A DNA stretch of 64,000 nt from Cupriavidus necator. GTDB lineage: Bacteria > Pseudomonadota > Gammaproteobacteria > Burkholderiales > Burkholderiaceae. The notes beneath the pieces were generated by a model that did no database searches, was not told the DNA's origin, and saw nothing but the letters and a program-made list of their open reading frames with translations. Positions 16,089-24,889 of this stretch are shown here, in pieces. A program made the translations under genes and the position numbers. The stretch is taken from positions 62,001 to 126,000 of the forward strand of contig NZ_SROX01000008.1 of assembly GCF_013141915.1 (NCBI RefSeq), read 5' to 3'. Position 1 is the stretch's first letter; each line of letters starts with the position of its first letter.

Positions 16089-17822
16089 ATGAACGAACAG
16101 GCGTTCTTCGCGGACCTGGAAGCCCGGCATCGCAAGATCTGGCCCGCCGGCCTGCCCGACACACCGGTCTATCCCCATGGCGAGGCCCCGCTGGGCGACT
16201 ACCTGCGCGCCTGGGCGCGCAAGCGCCCGGGCCATGCAGCGCTGGTCTGGTACGGCACCACCGTCACATATGCCGAGCTCGACGAACTGTCCGAGCGCTG
16301 TGCCGCGCTGCTCAAGGGCCGCGGCGTGGGTGCGGGCGACCGCGTGGCGGTGATGATGGGCAATTGCCCGCAGTTCCACGTGGTGTTCTACGCCATCCTG
16401 AAGCTGGGCGCGGTGTACGTGCCGGTCAACCCGCTCTTCAAGGAGCACGAGCTGGTCTATGAGCTGAACGATGCGGGCGCCGCCACCATCGTCGTGCAGG
16501 ACCAGCTGGCACCGCTGCTGATGTCGGTGCGCGCGCAGACGCCAGTGCAAGCGGTCTACACCATCAGCGCCGGCGCGATGCTGCCGGCGCAGCCTGACCT
16601 GCCGCTGCCGGCCGGACTGGACGCGCCCGCGCTGGCCGTGGAAGGCGCCATCGACCTGCTGCAGGCGCTGCGCGGGACCGAACCGGTGGCGTTGCCGCCG
16701 GTGGACCTCGACGCGCTGGCGGCGCTCAACTACACCGGCGGCACCACTGGCCTGCCCAAGGGCTGCATGCACACGCAGCGCGACATGCTTTACACCGCGG
16801 CGGCCTCGTACGCGCTGACCGGCGGGGTCGACGCGGCACGCCTGGCCGAGGGCTCGGACGACGTGATGCTGAACTTCCTGCCGATGTTCTGGATCGCCGG
16901 CGAGAACCTGGGCCTGATCTACCCGATCTTCAGCGGCGCAACCGTGGTGCTGCTGGCGCGCTGGGACCCGCTCGCGGTGATGGCCGCGATCGAGCGCTAT
17001 CGCGTCAACCGCACCTTCGTGGTGGTCGACAACGCGGTCGAGCTGATGAACCACCCCGATTGCGGCCGCTACGACCTGCGCTCGCTGCAGCATACGCGCG
17101 CGGCCTCGTTCATCCGCAAGATCACGCCCGACATCCGCCAGCGCTGGCACGCGCTGACCGGCAGCATCATCGCCGAAGGCGCCTGGGGCATGACCGAAAC
17201 CCACACCAGCGACACCTTCACCACCGGCATGCAGGCCGACGACCTCGACCTGCGCGGCCGCCCGGTCTTCGTCGGCCTGCCGGTGCCGGGCACGCGCATC
17301 AAGATCTGCGACTTCGACACCGGCGCGGTGCTGCCGATCGGCGAGGAAGGCGAGATCGTGGTGAGCACGCCGTCGCTGTTCAAGGGCTACTGGGGCCGTC
17401 CCGAGGTGGATGCCGAGGTGTTCCGCGACGGCTGGTTCCGCACCGGCGATATCGGCGCCTACGACGAGGACGGCTACCTGCATTTCCTGGGACGGCGCAA
17501 GGAGATGCTGAAGGTGCGCGGCATGAGCGTGTTCCCGTCGGAGCTGGAAGTGCTGCTGTCGCGCCACCCGGCCGTGCTGGGCTCGGCCGTGGTGGGCCGC
17601 CCCGACCCGGACAAGGGCCAGGTGCCGGTGGCCTTTATCCGCCTGCGTCCCGAGCATGCCGACGGCACCACCGCCGCCGCGCTGCAAGCCTGGTGCCGCG
17701 AGCAGATGGCGGTCTACAAGGTGCCGGAAGTCCGCATCCTGCCGGAGTTTCCGCTGACCGCCACCGGCAAGGTGCGCAAGGTCGAGCTGCAGGCCCTGCT
17801 GGACACCGAGGCCGGCGGCTGA
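16089..17822 (+). CDS. AMP-forming acyl-CoA ligase
   Basis: This 577-residue enzyme of the ANL superfamily activates a carboxylic acid with ATP and coenzyme A. The phosphate loop YTGGTTGLPKG is at about residues 217-227. A5-like AWGMTETH and the A7/A8 motifs WFRTGDIGAYDEDGYLHFLG and RRKEMLKVRG follow, and the catalytic Lys is in LTATGKVRK near the C-terminus. The overall style resembles the carnitine/crotonobetaine-CoA ligase branch, but substrate cannot be assigned. An AAGAGGAGA ribosome site precedes the ATG. Lying directly after the carboxylase, it most simply makes the acyl-CoA that the carboxylase uses. Confidence 0.92.
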   Translation: MNEQAFFADLEARHRKIWPAGLPDTPVYPHGEAPLGDYLRAWARKRPGHAALVWYGTTVTYAELDELSERCAALLKGRGVGAGDRVAVMMGNCPQFHVVFYAILKLGAVYVPVNPLFKEHELVYELNDAGAATIVVQDQLAPLLMSVRAQTPVQAVYTISAGAMLPAQPDLPLPAGLDAPALAVEGAIDLLQALRGTEPVALPPVDLDALAALNYTGGTTGLPKGCMHTQRDMLYTAAASYALTGGVDAARLAEGSDDVMLNFLPMFWIAGENLGLIYPIFSGATVVLLARWDPLAVMAAIERYRVNRTFVVVDNAVELMNHPDCGRYDLRSLQHTRAASFIRKITPDIRQRWHALTGSIIAEGAWGMTETHTSDTFTTGMQADDLDLRGRPVFVGLPVPGTRIKICDFDTGAVLPIGEEGEIVVSTPSLFKGYWGRPEVDAEVFRDGWFRTGDIGAYDEDGYLHFLGRRKEMLKVRGMSVFPSELEVLLSRHPAVLGSAVVGRPDPDKGQVPVAFIRLRPEHADGTTAAALQAWCREQMAVYKVPEVRILPEFPLTATGKVRKVELQALLDTEAGG

Positions 17823-17911
17823 GCGCAAGCGCTACCCCTCTGTCTTGCAGCACCGGCGCGGATGCCACGCGCCTCGGCGCCACCCACGGAGCCCCCACGG
17901 AGCCATCGGCC

Positions 17912-18700
17912 ATGCACGATCGATCCACCGGCACCATCAAGGAAGACCGCCATTTCGTCACCGCGCTGGCGCGCGGCCTCGAGGTGCTGGCGTGCTTCCG
18001 CACCAGCGACCGCGCGCTGCGCAACCAGGAAATCGCACGGCGCTGCCAGCTGCCCAAGTCCACCGTCTCGCGCCTGACTTCCACGCTGACCCGGCTGGGC
18101 TACCTGGCGCGCGCCGAGGGCAGCCAGCAGTACCGCCTGGGCACGGCCTGCCTGCGGCTGGGCAGCGCCATGCTGTCGCGGCTGGATATCCGCAAGGTGG
18201 CGCGCCCGCTGATGCAGGAGCTGGCTGATTTCTCCGGCGGCACGGTGTCGCTGGGTACGCGCGACCGCTTCTCGATGATCTATGTCGAGCACTGCCGCAG
18301 CAGCGCCGCGATTGCGCTGACGCTCGATACCGGCTCGCGCATTCCGGTGGCCACCTCGGCGATCGGCCGCGCCTGGCTGGCGGTGGTGCCCGAGGCCGAG
18401 CGGCAAGCCTTCATGGAGCAGGTGCGCGACGTCGACGACCTGGCCTGGCCGCGGCTGCGCCAGGGCATCGAGCAGGCGCTTGCCGATCACGGCAGCCTGG
18501 GCGTGACCTGCTCGATGGGCGAGTGGCAGGCCGATGTCAATGGCATCGCGCGCGGCTTCGAGCCCGGCCAGGGCATGCCGCCGATGGCGATCAACGTGGG
18601 CGGGCCGTCGTTCCGGCTGTCGCCATCATTCCTGCTCGAGGAAGTGCGGCCGCGCCTGCTGGAGGTGGTGCGCCAACTGGAGAGCAGCTTCCCGCGCTGA
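17912..18700 (+). CDS. IclR-family transcriptional regulator
   Basis: This 262-residue regulator has an N-terminal winged helix-turn-helix at about residues 13-75 (NQEIARRCQLPKSTVSRLTS) and a C-terminal IclR effector domain with IYVEHCRSSAAIALTL and the closing GLxxT-type segment. The ATG at 17912 gives the usual IclR length; the open frame continues far upstream inside the ligase gene and is not real there. It sits between the ligase and the ABC importer, all in one direction, and probably controls the whole block in response to the imported acid or its CoA ester. Confidence 0.92.
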   Translation: MHDRSTGTIKEDRHFVTALARGLEVLACFRTSDRALRNQEIARRCQLPKSTVSRLTSTLTRLGYLARAEGSQQYRLGTACLRLGSAMLSRLDIRKVARPLMQELADFSGGTVSLGTRDRFSMIYVEHCRSSAAIALTLDTGSRIPVATSAIGRAWLAVVPEAERQAFMEQVRDVDDLAWPRLRQGIEQALADHGSLGVTCSMGEWQADVNGIARGFEPGQGMPPMAINVGGPSFRLSPSFLLEEVRPRLLEVVRQLESSFPR

Positions 18701-18758
18701 GCGCACCCGTTATCCACACCACAGCGCCGCCCCGAGACGGCGCCACAGGAGGAGCACC

Positions 18759-20369
18759 ATGCAAGTGAAACCGACCGTCGCCGCGCGCCACCGTCCGCTC
18801 GCCGGCATCCTCGCCGGCGTGCTGGCCGCGGCCATCGTGCCCGCGGCCCACGGCGCGCCGGCGCCGGCCACCGGCAGTCTCACGGTCGCCTTCGGCGCGG
18901 AGTCGACCACGCTCGATCCGGTCAAGATCTCGGCCGGCGTCGACCATTACTTTGTCGGCCAGATCTTCGAGATGCTGGTGCGCCGCAATGCCGCGCTCAA
19001 GGACGAGAACTGGCTGGCGCAAAGCTGGAAGCTGGAGACCGGCAAGGACGGCAAGCCGGTGCTGGACGTGCAGCTGCGCAAGGGTGTGCGCTTCCACAAC
19101 GGCGACCCGCTGACATCCGAGGATCTCGAGTTCTCGTGGCAGCGCCAGCGCGATCCCAAGAGCAGCTTCTTCTCGCACTACGTGTCGTCGGTCGAGCGCT
19201 TCGAGATAGTTGATGCGCACCGCTTCAGGCTGCATTTCAAGGAGCCGGACGCGCAGTTCATCGTCGGCAACATGCAGCTGTGGGCCATGCCCAAGAAGTA
19301 CATCCAGAAGGTCGGCGAGGAAGAGTTCGCCCGGAAGCCAGTGGGCACCGGGCCATGGAAGTTCGTCTCGCGCACGGTCAAGGACGAGCTGAAGCTGCAA
19401 GCCTTCGACGGCTACTGGAACCAGGACAAGCGCCCGGGCATCAAGGACCTGACCATCAAGGTGATTCCCGAGGACCTGACCCGGGTGGCGGCATTCAAGA
19501 CCGGCAAGGTCGATTTCATCGACAACGTGCCGCCTTCGATGGTCGAGGAATTCAAGAAAATGCCGGGCGTCAAGACCGTCACGCTGGTCAGCGGCAACAA
19601 CCTGTTCCTGAACTTCAACACGCAGATGCCGAAGTCGCCGTTCCATGACGTGCGCGTGCGCCAGGCGGCCGCGCATGCGATCGACGTCGACGCCATCATC
19701 AAGCGCGTGCTGTTCGGCCAGGGCGAGCGCTACGCGCAGGTGGGCAAGGGCTCCAACGGCTACGATCCCGCGCTCAAGCCTTATGCCTTCGACCAGAAGC
19801 GCGCGCGCGAACTGCTGAAGCAGGCCGGCTACCCCAACGGCTTCGACACGCCCTGCTACAACCTCACCACGCCGCGCGAGCCGGGCGTGAAGGAAGTCGG
19901 CGAAGCCATGTACGCCTACCTGAGCGCCGTGGGCATCCGCTGCCAGGTGCGCAACCTGGAATACGGCGCGTGGATCAGCCTGGGCAAGCGCGGCCGCTCG
20001 GGGCCGCCGGAGATGGACGGCGTGCTCAGCTGGATGTGGTCGCAGGGCCTGCCTGGCGATCCGGGGCTGGCGTGGTCCGGCCACCTGCACAGCTACCAGG
20101 CCGGCGGCGGCTGGGGCACTTACTCCTATACCAGCGACCCCGAGGTCGACGCGCTGCTGGAGAAGCAGCGCCAGACCATGGACCCCGCGGCGCGCACCGC
20201 GCTGCTGCAGCAGATCGCGCGCCTCAAGCAGGAGCGCGTGCTGGGCGGCCTGCCGACCTACCGCCCGCTGGTGACCTTTGCCTGGCGCGACAACAAGATC
20301 GACTACGTGCCGTGGCCGATCCGCGACTACTGGCGCGCGTTCCAGGAAGTCAGCTGGAAGCAGCACTGA
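18759..20369 (+). CDS. ABC transporter substrate-binding protein, peptide/nickel family (SBP_bac_5)
   Basis: This 536-residue periplasmic binding protein has a signal peptide (residues 1 to about 31, ending AAHG-AP). The mature part opens with GSLTVAFGAESTTLDPVK, typical of the dipeptide/oligopeptide/nickel group. VQLRKGVRFHNGDPLTSEDLEFS and the later hinge segments fit the family. The start at 18759 has an AGGAGGAG ribosome site; the open frame extends upstream within the IclR gene but would lose the signal peptide. Members bind peptides, opines, sugars, nickel or other compounds, so the ligand is open. Neighbours suggest a carboxylic acid or conjugate fed to the acyl-CoA ligase. Confidence 0.92.
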   Translation: MQVKPTVAARHRPLAGILAGVLAAAIVPAAHGAPAPATGSLTVAFGAESTTLDPVKISAGVDHYFVGQIFEMLVRRNAALKDENWLAQSWKLETGKDGKPVLDVQLRKGVRFHNGDPLTSEDLEFSWQRQRDPKSSFFSHYVSSVERFEIVDAHRFRLHFKEPDAQFIVGNMQLWAMPKKYIQKVGEEEFARKPVGTGPWKFVSRTVKDELKLQAFDGYWNQDKRPGIKDLTIKVIPEDLTRVAAFKTGKVDFIDNVPPSMVEEFKKMPGVKTVTLVSGNNLFLNFNTQMPKSPFHDVRVRQAAAHAIDVDAIIKRVLFGQGERYAQVGKGSNGYDPALKPYAFDQKRARELLKQAGYPNGFDTPCYNLTTPREPGVKEVGEAMYAYLSAVGIRCQVRNLEYGAWISLGKRGRSGPPEMDGVLSWMWSQGLPGDPGLAWSGHLHSYQAGGGWGTYSYTSDPEVDALLEKQRQTMDPAARTALLQQIARLKQERVLGGLPTYRPLVTFAWRDNKIDYVPWPIRDYWRAFQEVSWKQH

Positions 20370-20447
20370 TGCGCCGCCGCGTCCGGTCGCGCACCAATGT
20401 GCGCGCCGGCGCGGCATCCCCGCTGACATTCTCCGATGGAGCCCGCC

Positions 20448-21359
20448 ATGCCCATTGCCAAACGCCTGCTGCACGGCCTGATCAGCATCCTGGGCGCGAG
20501 CGTGATCATCTTCCTGATCTCGCGCCTGTCCGGCGACCCGCTGGCCTTGCTGCTGCCCGCCGACGCGCCACCGCAGGTGATCGAACAAACCCGCCAGCAT
20601 CTCGGCCTGGACCAGCCGCTGGTGGCGCAGTACCTGGTCTTCCTGCGCCACGCCGTCACCGGCGACTTCGGCAATTCCTACCGCTGGCAGGAGCCGGCGC
20701 TCGGCCTGATCCTGGAGCGGCTGCCGGCCACGGTGGAACTGGCGCTGGCGGCGCTGGCGTTCTCGATCGCGATGGCGGTGCCGTTCGGGGTGCTGTCGGC
20801 GGTCTGGCGCGGCTCGTGGTTCGACCGCTTTGCCAAGGTCTTCGCCATGGCGGGCCAGGCCATGCCCAACTTCTGGGTCGGCCTGCTTCTGATCCTGTTC
20901 TTTGCGGTACAGCTGAACTGGCTGCCGGCGTTCGGGCGCGAATCCTGGAACAGCCTGGTGCTGCCCGCGATCGCGCTGGGCTGGTATCCGGTGGCGGCGC
21001 AGACCCGCGTGGTGCGCTCTGCCATGCTCGATGTGCTCGACAGCGACTACATCCGCATGGGCCGCGCCATGGGCCTGCCCGAGCGCGTGCTGATCTGGAA
21101 GTACGCGCTGCGCAACGCGGCGATTCCGCTGGTGACCATCCTCGGCGTGTATTTCGCGGCGATGCTGGGCGGCGCCTTCGTGGTCGAGGTCATCTTTGCC
21201 TGGCCCGGCGTCGGCCGCACCGTGGTCGAAGCCGTGTTCGCGCGCGATTTTCCCGTGGTGCAGGCGGGGGTGATGCTCACCTCCGTGCTGTTCGTGCTGT
21301 CCAACCTGCTGGTCGACCTGAGCTACGGCCTGATCGACCCGAGGATCCGCCATGCCTGA
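20448..21359 (+). CDS. ABC transporter permease, DppB type
   Basis: This inner membrane permease of the peptide/nickel importer has about six transmembrane helices, the first at residues 10-28 (ISILGASVIIFLISRL). The family loop EYAL-like segment appears as YALRNAAIPLVTILGVYFA. I prefer ATG 20448, which has GGAG seven bases upstream, over ATG 20436, which has no ribosome site. It overlaps the next permease gene by eight bases. It pairs with the DppC-type protein to form the channel. Confidence 0.92.
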   Translation: MPIAKRLLHGLISILGASVIIFLISRLSGDPLALLLPADAPPQVIEQTRQHLGLDQPLVAQYLVFLRHAVTGDFGNSYRWQEPALGLILERLPATVELALAALAFSIAMAVPFGVLSAVWRGSWFDRFAKVFAMAGQAMPNFWVGLLLILFFAVQLNWLPAFGRESWNSLVLPAIALGWYPVAAQTRVVRSAMLDVLDSDYIRMGRAMGLPERVLIWKYALRNAAIPLVTILGVYFAAMLGGAFVVEVIFAWPGVGRTVVEAVFARDFPVVQAGVMLTSVLFVLSNLLVDLSYGLIDPRIRHA

Positions 21360-22245
21360 GATCGCCATCCCTCCCGCCGGTGCCGCCGCGGCACCCGCGC
21401 GCAAGCGCCCGCGGCGCAATCTGCGCGGCCTGCCCTGGTTTGCGCTGGCGGTGCTGCCGCTGCTGCTGGCCTGCGCCGTCGGCGGCGACGCGCTGCTGCC
21501 GCATGACCCCAACGGCCTCGACCTGGGCCTTGCGTTCCAGCCGCCGGCCTGGCTGGAAGGCGGCAGCTGGGCCTATCCGCTCGGCACCGACAACATGGGC
21601 CGCGACCTGCTGACGCGCATCATGGCCGGCACCCGCATCTCGCTGGTGGTCGCGCTGTACGCCATCCTGATCTCGGGCGGCATCGGCACCGCCGCGGGCA
21701 TGCTGGCCGGCTACTTCGGCGGGCGCCTCGACGCGCTCATCATGCGGCTGGTCGACATCCAGATGTCGATCCCGGCGCTGGCGCTTGCGCTGGTGCTGGC
21801 GGCGGTGCTGGGCCCCGGCTTCGAGACCGTGGTGCTGGTGATCGTGGTCACCTACTGGACCTGGTATGCGCGCATCGTGCGCGGCGAGGTAATGTCGCTC
21901 AAGCAGCGCGACTACGTGGCGCTGGCGCGCGTCGCCGGCTGCGGCACCCTCACCATCTTCCGCCGCCACCTGCTGCCCAACCTGTTCAACACGCTGCTGG
22001 TGCTGGCCACGCTGCAGGTCGGCCAGGTGATCATCTTCGAGGCCTCGCTCAGCTTTCTCGGCCTGGGCATCCAGCAGCCCGACGTATCGTGGGGGCTGAT
22101 GCTGGCCGATGCACGCAACTACATCACCAACGCGTGGTGGGCCATCACCATGCCCGGACTGGCCATCATGGCCACCTGCCTGGCGTCCAACCTGCTGGGC
22201 GACTGGCTGCGCGACCACTTCGACCCGAAACGGAGGCAGCTATGA
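21352..22245 (+). CDS. ABC transporter permease, DppC type
   Basis: This 297-residue second permease has an Arg/Pro-rich N-terminus, a first helix at about 26-45 (WFALAVLPLLLACAVGG) and the conserved start of the permease domain PLGTDNMGRDLLTRIMAGTR. The cytoplasmic coupling segment is ALARVAGCGTLTIFRRHLLPN. It overlaps DppB by eight bases and the ATPase gene by four (ATGA at 22242), showing translational coupling. Confidence 0.94.
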   Translation: MPEIAIPPAGAAAAPARKRPRRNLRGLPWFALAVLPLLLACAVGGDALLPHDPNGLDLGLAFQPPAWLEGGSWAYPLGTDNMGRDLLTRIMAGTRISLVVALYAILISGGIGTAAGMLAGYFGGRLDALIMRLVDIQMSIPALALALVLAAVLGPGFETVVLVIVVTYWTWYARIVRGEVMSLKQRDYVALARVAGCGTLTIFRRHLLPNLFNTLLVLATLQVGQVIIFEASLSFLGLGIQQPDVSWGLMLADARNYITNAWWAITMPGLAIMATCLASNLLGDWLRDHFDPKRRQL

Positions 22246-23288
22246 CCGGCCCCGATCCGCACGTGACGCAACGCCCGTTGCCGACAACCGCCCAGGACGC
22301 CCGCCCGCGCGGCACGCCCATGCTGTCGGTGCAGGGCCTGACCACCCACCTCGAGCTGCGCCGCGGCATGGTGCGCGCCGTGGACGGCGTCGACCTGCAT
22401 GTGAACGAGGGCGAGACCCTGGGCGTGGTGGGCGAGTCGGGCTCCGGCAAGTCCATGACCATCCTGTCGATCCTGCGCCTGCTGCCGCGCCAGGGCGGCG
22501 TGCGCCTCGGCGGCAAGGTGCTGCTCGACGGCGTCGACCTGCTGCAGCTGCCGGAAAAGACCATGAGCACGCAGTACCGCGGCCGCAAGATCGCGATGAT
22601 CTCGCAGGATCCGCTGACCTCGCTGAACCCGGTGTTCACGGTCGGCGACCAGGTCGGCGCGCCGCTGCACTACCACGGCCGCGCCGACAGTCGCGCGGAG
22701 CGGCGGCGCCAGGTGGTGCAGGTGCTGGACAGCGTGCGCATCCCCTCGCCGGAGACGCGGCTGGACGATTATCCGCACCAGTTCAGTGGCGGCATGCGCC
22801 AGCGCGTGGTGACCGGCATGGCCATCGCCAGCGCGCCGCGCCTGCTGGTGGCCGACGAGCCCACCTCGGCGCTGGACGTGACCATCCAGGTGCAGATCAT
22901 GGCGCTGTTCCGCAAAATCCAGGCGCAGACCGGCGTCGGCATCATCCTGATCACGCATGACCTGGGCGTGGCGGCCAGCATCTGCCACCGGGTCGCGGTG
23001 ATGTACGCGGGGCGCATCGTCGAGACCGGCGACGTGCGCACGCTGTACCAGCGCCCCGCCCATCCCTACACGCAGGCCTTGCTGCAGGCCATCCCCCACT
23101 TCGGCGAGCGGCGCGAGCGGCTGTACGCGATCCAGGGCAGCCCGCCCAGCCTGGTCGACCCGCCGCACGGCTGCCGCTTCGCGGCGCGCTGTCCGCACCG
23201 CAAGCCGCTGTGCGACGACGCCTATCCCCCCGAGATCGAACTCGAATCCGGCCACAAGGTCAGCTGCTGGCTGGCCTCGGCCGGTTGA
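22242..23288 (+). CDS. ABC transporter ATP-binding protein, DppD type
   Basis: This 348-residue ATPase powers the importer. Walker A is GESGSGKS at about residues 64-71, the signature is FSGGMRQRV, and Walker B is LLVADEPTSALD. The C-terminal oligopeptide-type extension includes PYTQALLQAIP and a Cys-containing segment CRFAARCPHRKPLC, which in this family can hold an Fe-S cluster or metal. Start ATG 22242 overlaps the permease stop. The open frame continues upstream to 22089 but lies inside the permease gene. Confidence 0.94.
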   Translation: MTGPDPHVTQRPLPTTAQDARPRGTPMLSVQGLTTHLELRRGMVRAVDGVDLHVNEGETLGVVGESGSGKSMTILSILRLLPRQGGVRLGGKVLLDGVDLLQLPEKTMSTQYRGRKIAMISQDPLTSLNPVFTVGDQVGAPLHYHGRADSRAERRRQVVQVLDSVRIPSPETRLDDYPHQFSGGMRQRVVTGMAIASAPRLLVADEPTSALDVTIQVQIMALFRKIQAQTGVGIILITHDLGVAASICHRVAVMYAGRIVETGDVRTLYQRPAHPYTQALLQAIPHFGERRERLYAIQGSPPSLVDPPHGCRFAARCPHRKPLCDDAYPPEIELESGHKVSCWLASAG

Positions 23289-23311
23289 GACAGCGCAAGC
23301 CAGGAGGCGCC

Positions 23312-24277
23312 ATGCTGCTCGAAGTGCAAGACCTGAAGAAGCATTTCCCCGCGCGCGGCGGCGGCACCGTGCGTGCCGTCGACGGCGTCAGCTTTGCCGT
23401 CGATGCCGGCCAGACCTTTGCGCTGGTGGGCGAGTCCGGGTGCGGCAAGACCACCATCGCGCGGCAGTTGCTGCTGCTCGAGCGGCCCAGCGCCGGCGCC
23501 ATCCGCTTCGATGGCCAGGACGTGCTGGCGCTCGACCGCAAGGGCGTGCTGGCCTACCGGCGCCAGGTGCAGGCGGTGTTCCAGGACCCGTCGTCGTCGC
23601 TCAACCCGCGGCTCAAGGTCAGCATGCTGCTGGCCGAGCCGCTGCTGGCGCATGGCCAGGGCGGCAACCGCGCCGCGCTGCGGGCGCGGCTGCTGGAACT
23701 GCTGGAGATCGTCGGCCTGCCGCCCGGCGCGCTCGACCTGTACCCGCACGAGTTCAGCGGCGGCCAGCGCCAGCGCATCGCGGTGGCGCGCGCGCTGGCG
23801 CTGCGGCCGCGGCTGATGGTGCTGGACGAGCCGACCTCGGCGCTGGACGTGTCGATCCGCGCGCAGATCATCAACCTGCTGTCGGACATCCAGCGCAGCT
23901 TCGGGCTGGCCTACGTGGTGATCGCCCATGACCTGGCGCTGGTCGAGCACTTCAGTTCGGCGGTGGGCGTGATGTACCTGGGCAATATGGCGGAAAGCGG
24001 CCCCAGCGCCGCGGTGTTCGGCGCGCCACGCCATCCCTACACGCAGGCCCTGCTGGGCTCGGCGCCGCGGCCCGACCCGGATCACCAGCCCGCCGAAGGC
24101 CTGATCCTCGGCGATATCGGCTCGGCGCTGCACCCGCCGCCGGGCTGCAAGTTCCATCCGCGCTGTCCGCGCGCGCTGCCGGCGTGCGCGGCGGAGGTCC
24201 CGCGCATGCGGCGGCTGGACCCGGCCACCGGCCCGGCCGCGCCGGCGCACGTGGCCGCCTGCCATCTGCTGCAGTGA
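23312..24277 (+). CDS. ABC transporter ATP-binding protein, DppF type
   Basis: This 321-residue second ATPase has Walker A GESGCGKTT, signature FSGGQRQRI, Walker B LMVLDEPTSALD and the C-terminal HPPPGCKFHPRCPRALPAC extension. ATG 23312 has a CAGGAGG ribosome site and lies 23 bases after the DppD-type gene. It is the last gene of the plus-strand block. The gene beyond is convergent after 20 bases, and I see no intrinsic terminator between them. Confidence 0.94.
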   Translation: MLLEVQDLKKHFPARGGGTVRAVDGVSFAVDAGQTFALVGESGCGKTTIARQLLLLERPSAGAIRFDGQDVLALDRKGVLAYRRQVQAVFQDPSSSLNPRLKVSMLLAEPLLAHGQGGNRAALRARLLELLEIVGLPPGALDLYPHEFSGGQRQRIAVARALALRPRLMVLDEPTSALDVSIRAQIINLLSDIQRSFGLAYVVIAHDLALVEHFSSAVGVMYLGNMAESGPSAAVFGAPRHPYTQALLGSAPRPDPDHQPAEGLILGDIGSALHPPPGCKFHPRCPRALPACAAEVPRMRRLDPATGPAAPAHVAACHLLQ

Positions 24278-24297
24278 CCACGGGCGCAGGGCGTGCG

Positions 24298-24846
24298 TCA
24301 GCCGCCCTGCATCTTCGACGGATCGTCGCTGCGCGAGGTGGTGGTGACCGCACCGTCGCTGTTGAAATGCACGTTGAAGAAGGCCTTGTCGGTGGAGCTT
24401 TCCATCCAGCGATAGCCCCACACTTCTTCCTGCTTCAGCGCGAACGCCTCCACCTTGGTGGGCTTGCCCAGCAGGCGGCGGACATCGTCCTTGCTCATGC
24501 CGGGGCGCACGCGCGCGAAGTGCTCGGCCGATAGCACTTGCTCGATCTTCGCGACCTTGCCGTCGGCGCCGATGGTGACCATCCACGTGGTGGTGCCCTC
24601 GGGACCGCGCGGGTACTCCAGCCGGCGCCCGCCGTCGGCCTCTTCCCAGACGATCTCGGGCTTGCCGGCCTGGCGGCGCAGGTCCTCCTCGGTCGACTGG
24701 CCCGGGACGATGCCCTTGAACAGCTCGCTGTCGGGCTTGATCGCGTTCCAGGTGTTGCGCGCGGTCTCGCCCGCCTTCTTCATGGCTTGGTCGACCTTCT
24801 GCTGGTCGCAGCCAAACAGCGCAAGCATCGAGGCAATCAGTCCCAT
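24298..24846 (-). CDS. Lipoprotein with two BamE-like repeats, third gene of the tam operon
   Basis: This 182-residue protein starts MGLIASMLALFGC, so Cys13 is a likely lipidation site, although Phe at -2 is not standard. Two segments share the BamE/SmpA/OmlA pattern: IVPGQSTEEDLRRQAGKPEI (about 47-66) and RVRPGMSKDDVRRLLGKPTK (about 110-129), each followed by strands rich in Trp and Tyr. Classical BamE has one such domain. The gene starts 43 bases after tamB stops, in the same direction, so it belongs to the tamA-tamB unit. A role with the translocation and assembly module in the outer membrane is inferred. The ATG at 24846 lacks a good ribosome site; no in-frame GTG or TTG lies close upstream. 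Confidence 0.8.
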   Translation of the reverse strand: MGLIASMLALFGCDQQKVDQAMKKAGETARNTWNAIKPDSELFKGIVPGQSTEEDLRRQAGKPEIVWEEADGGRRLEYPRGPEGTTTWMVTIGADGKVAKIEQVLSAEHFARVRPGMSKDDVRRLLGKPTKVEAFALKQEEVWGYRWMESSTDKAFFNVHFNSDGAVTTTSRSDDPSKMQGG

Positions 24847-24889
24847 GGCGGCAAGGCGTCGCGGCGACGCGGCAAAGGTCGAAGGGAAT

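Noticed and set aside
14019..17828. 1269-codon minus-strand open frame
   Set aside because: It is antisense to the carboxylase and ligase genes, with His/Arg-rich shadow composition.
17060..17911. N-terminal extension of the IclR frame
   Set aside because: The frame is open only because it overlaps the ligase gene in another register. The helix-turn-helix domain begins just after ATG 17912.
18591..21512. 973-codon minus-strand open frame
   Set aside because: It is antisense to the substrate-binding protein and permease genes, which have clear family features.
12705..24277. Could the carboxylase block be a genomic island
   Set aside because: GC content and codon style look like the rest of the window, and no integrase, tRNA, transposase or flanking repeats are visible.
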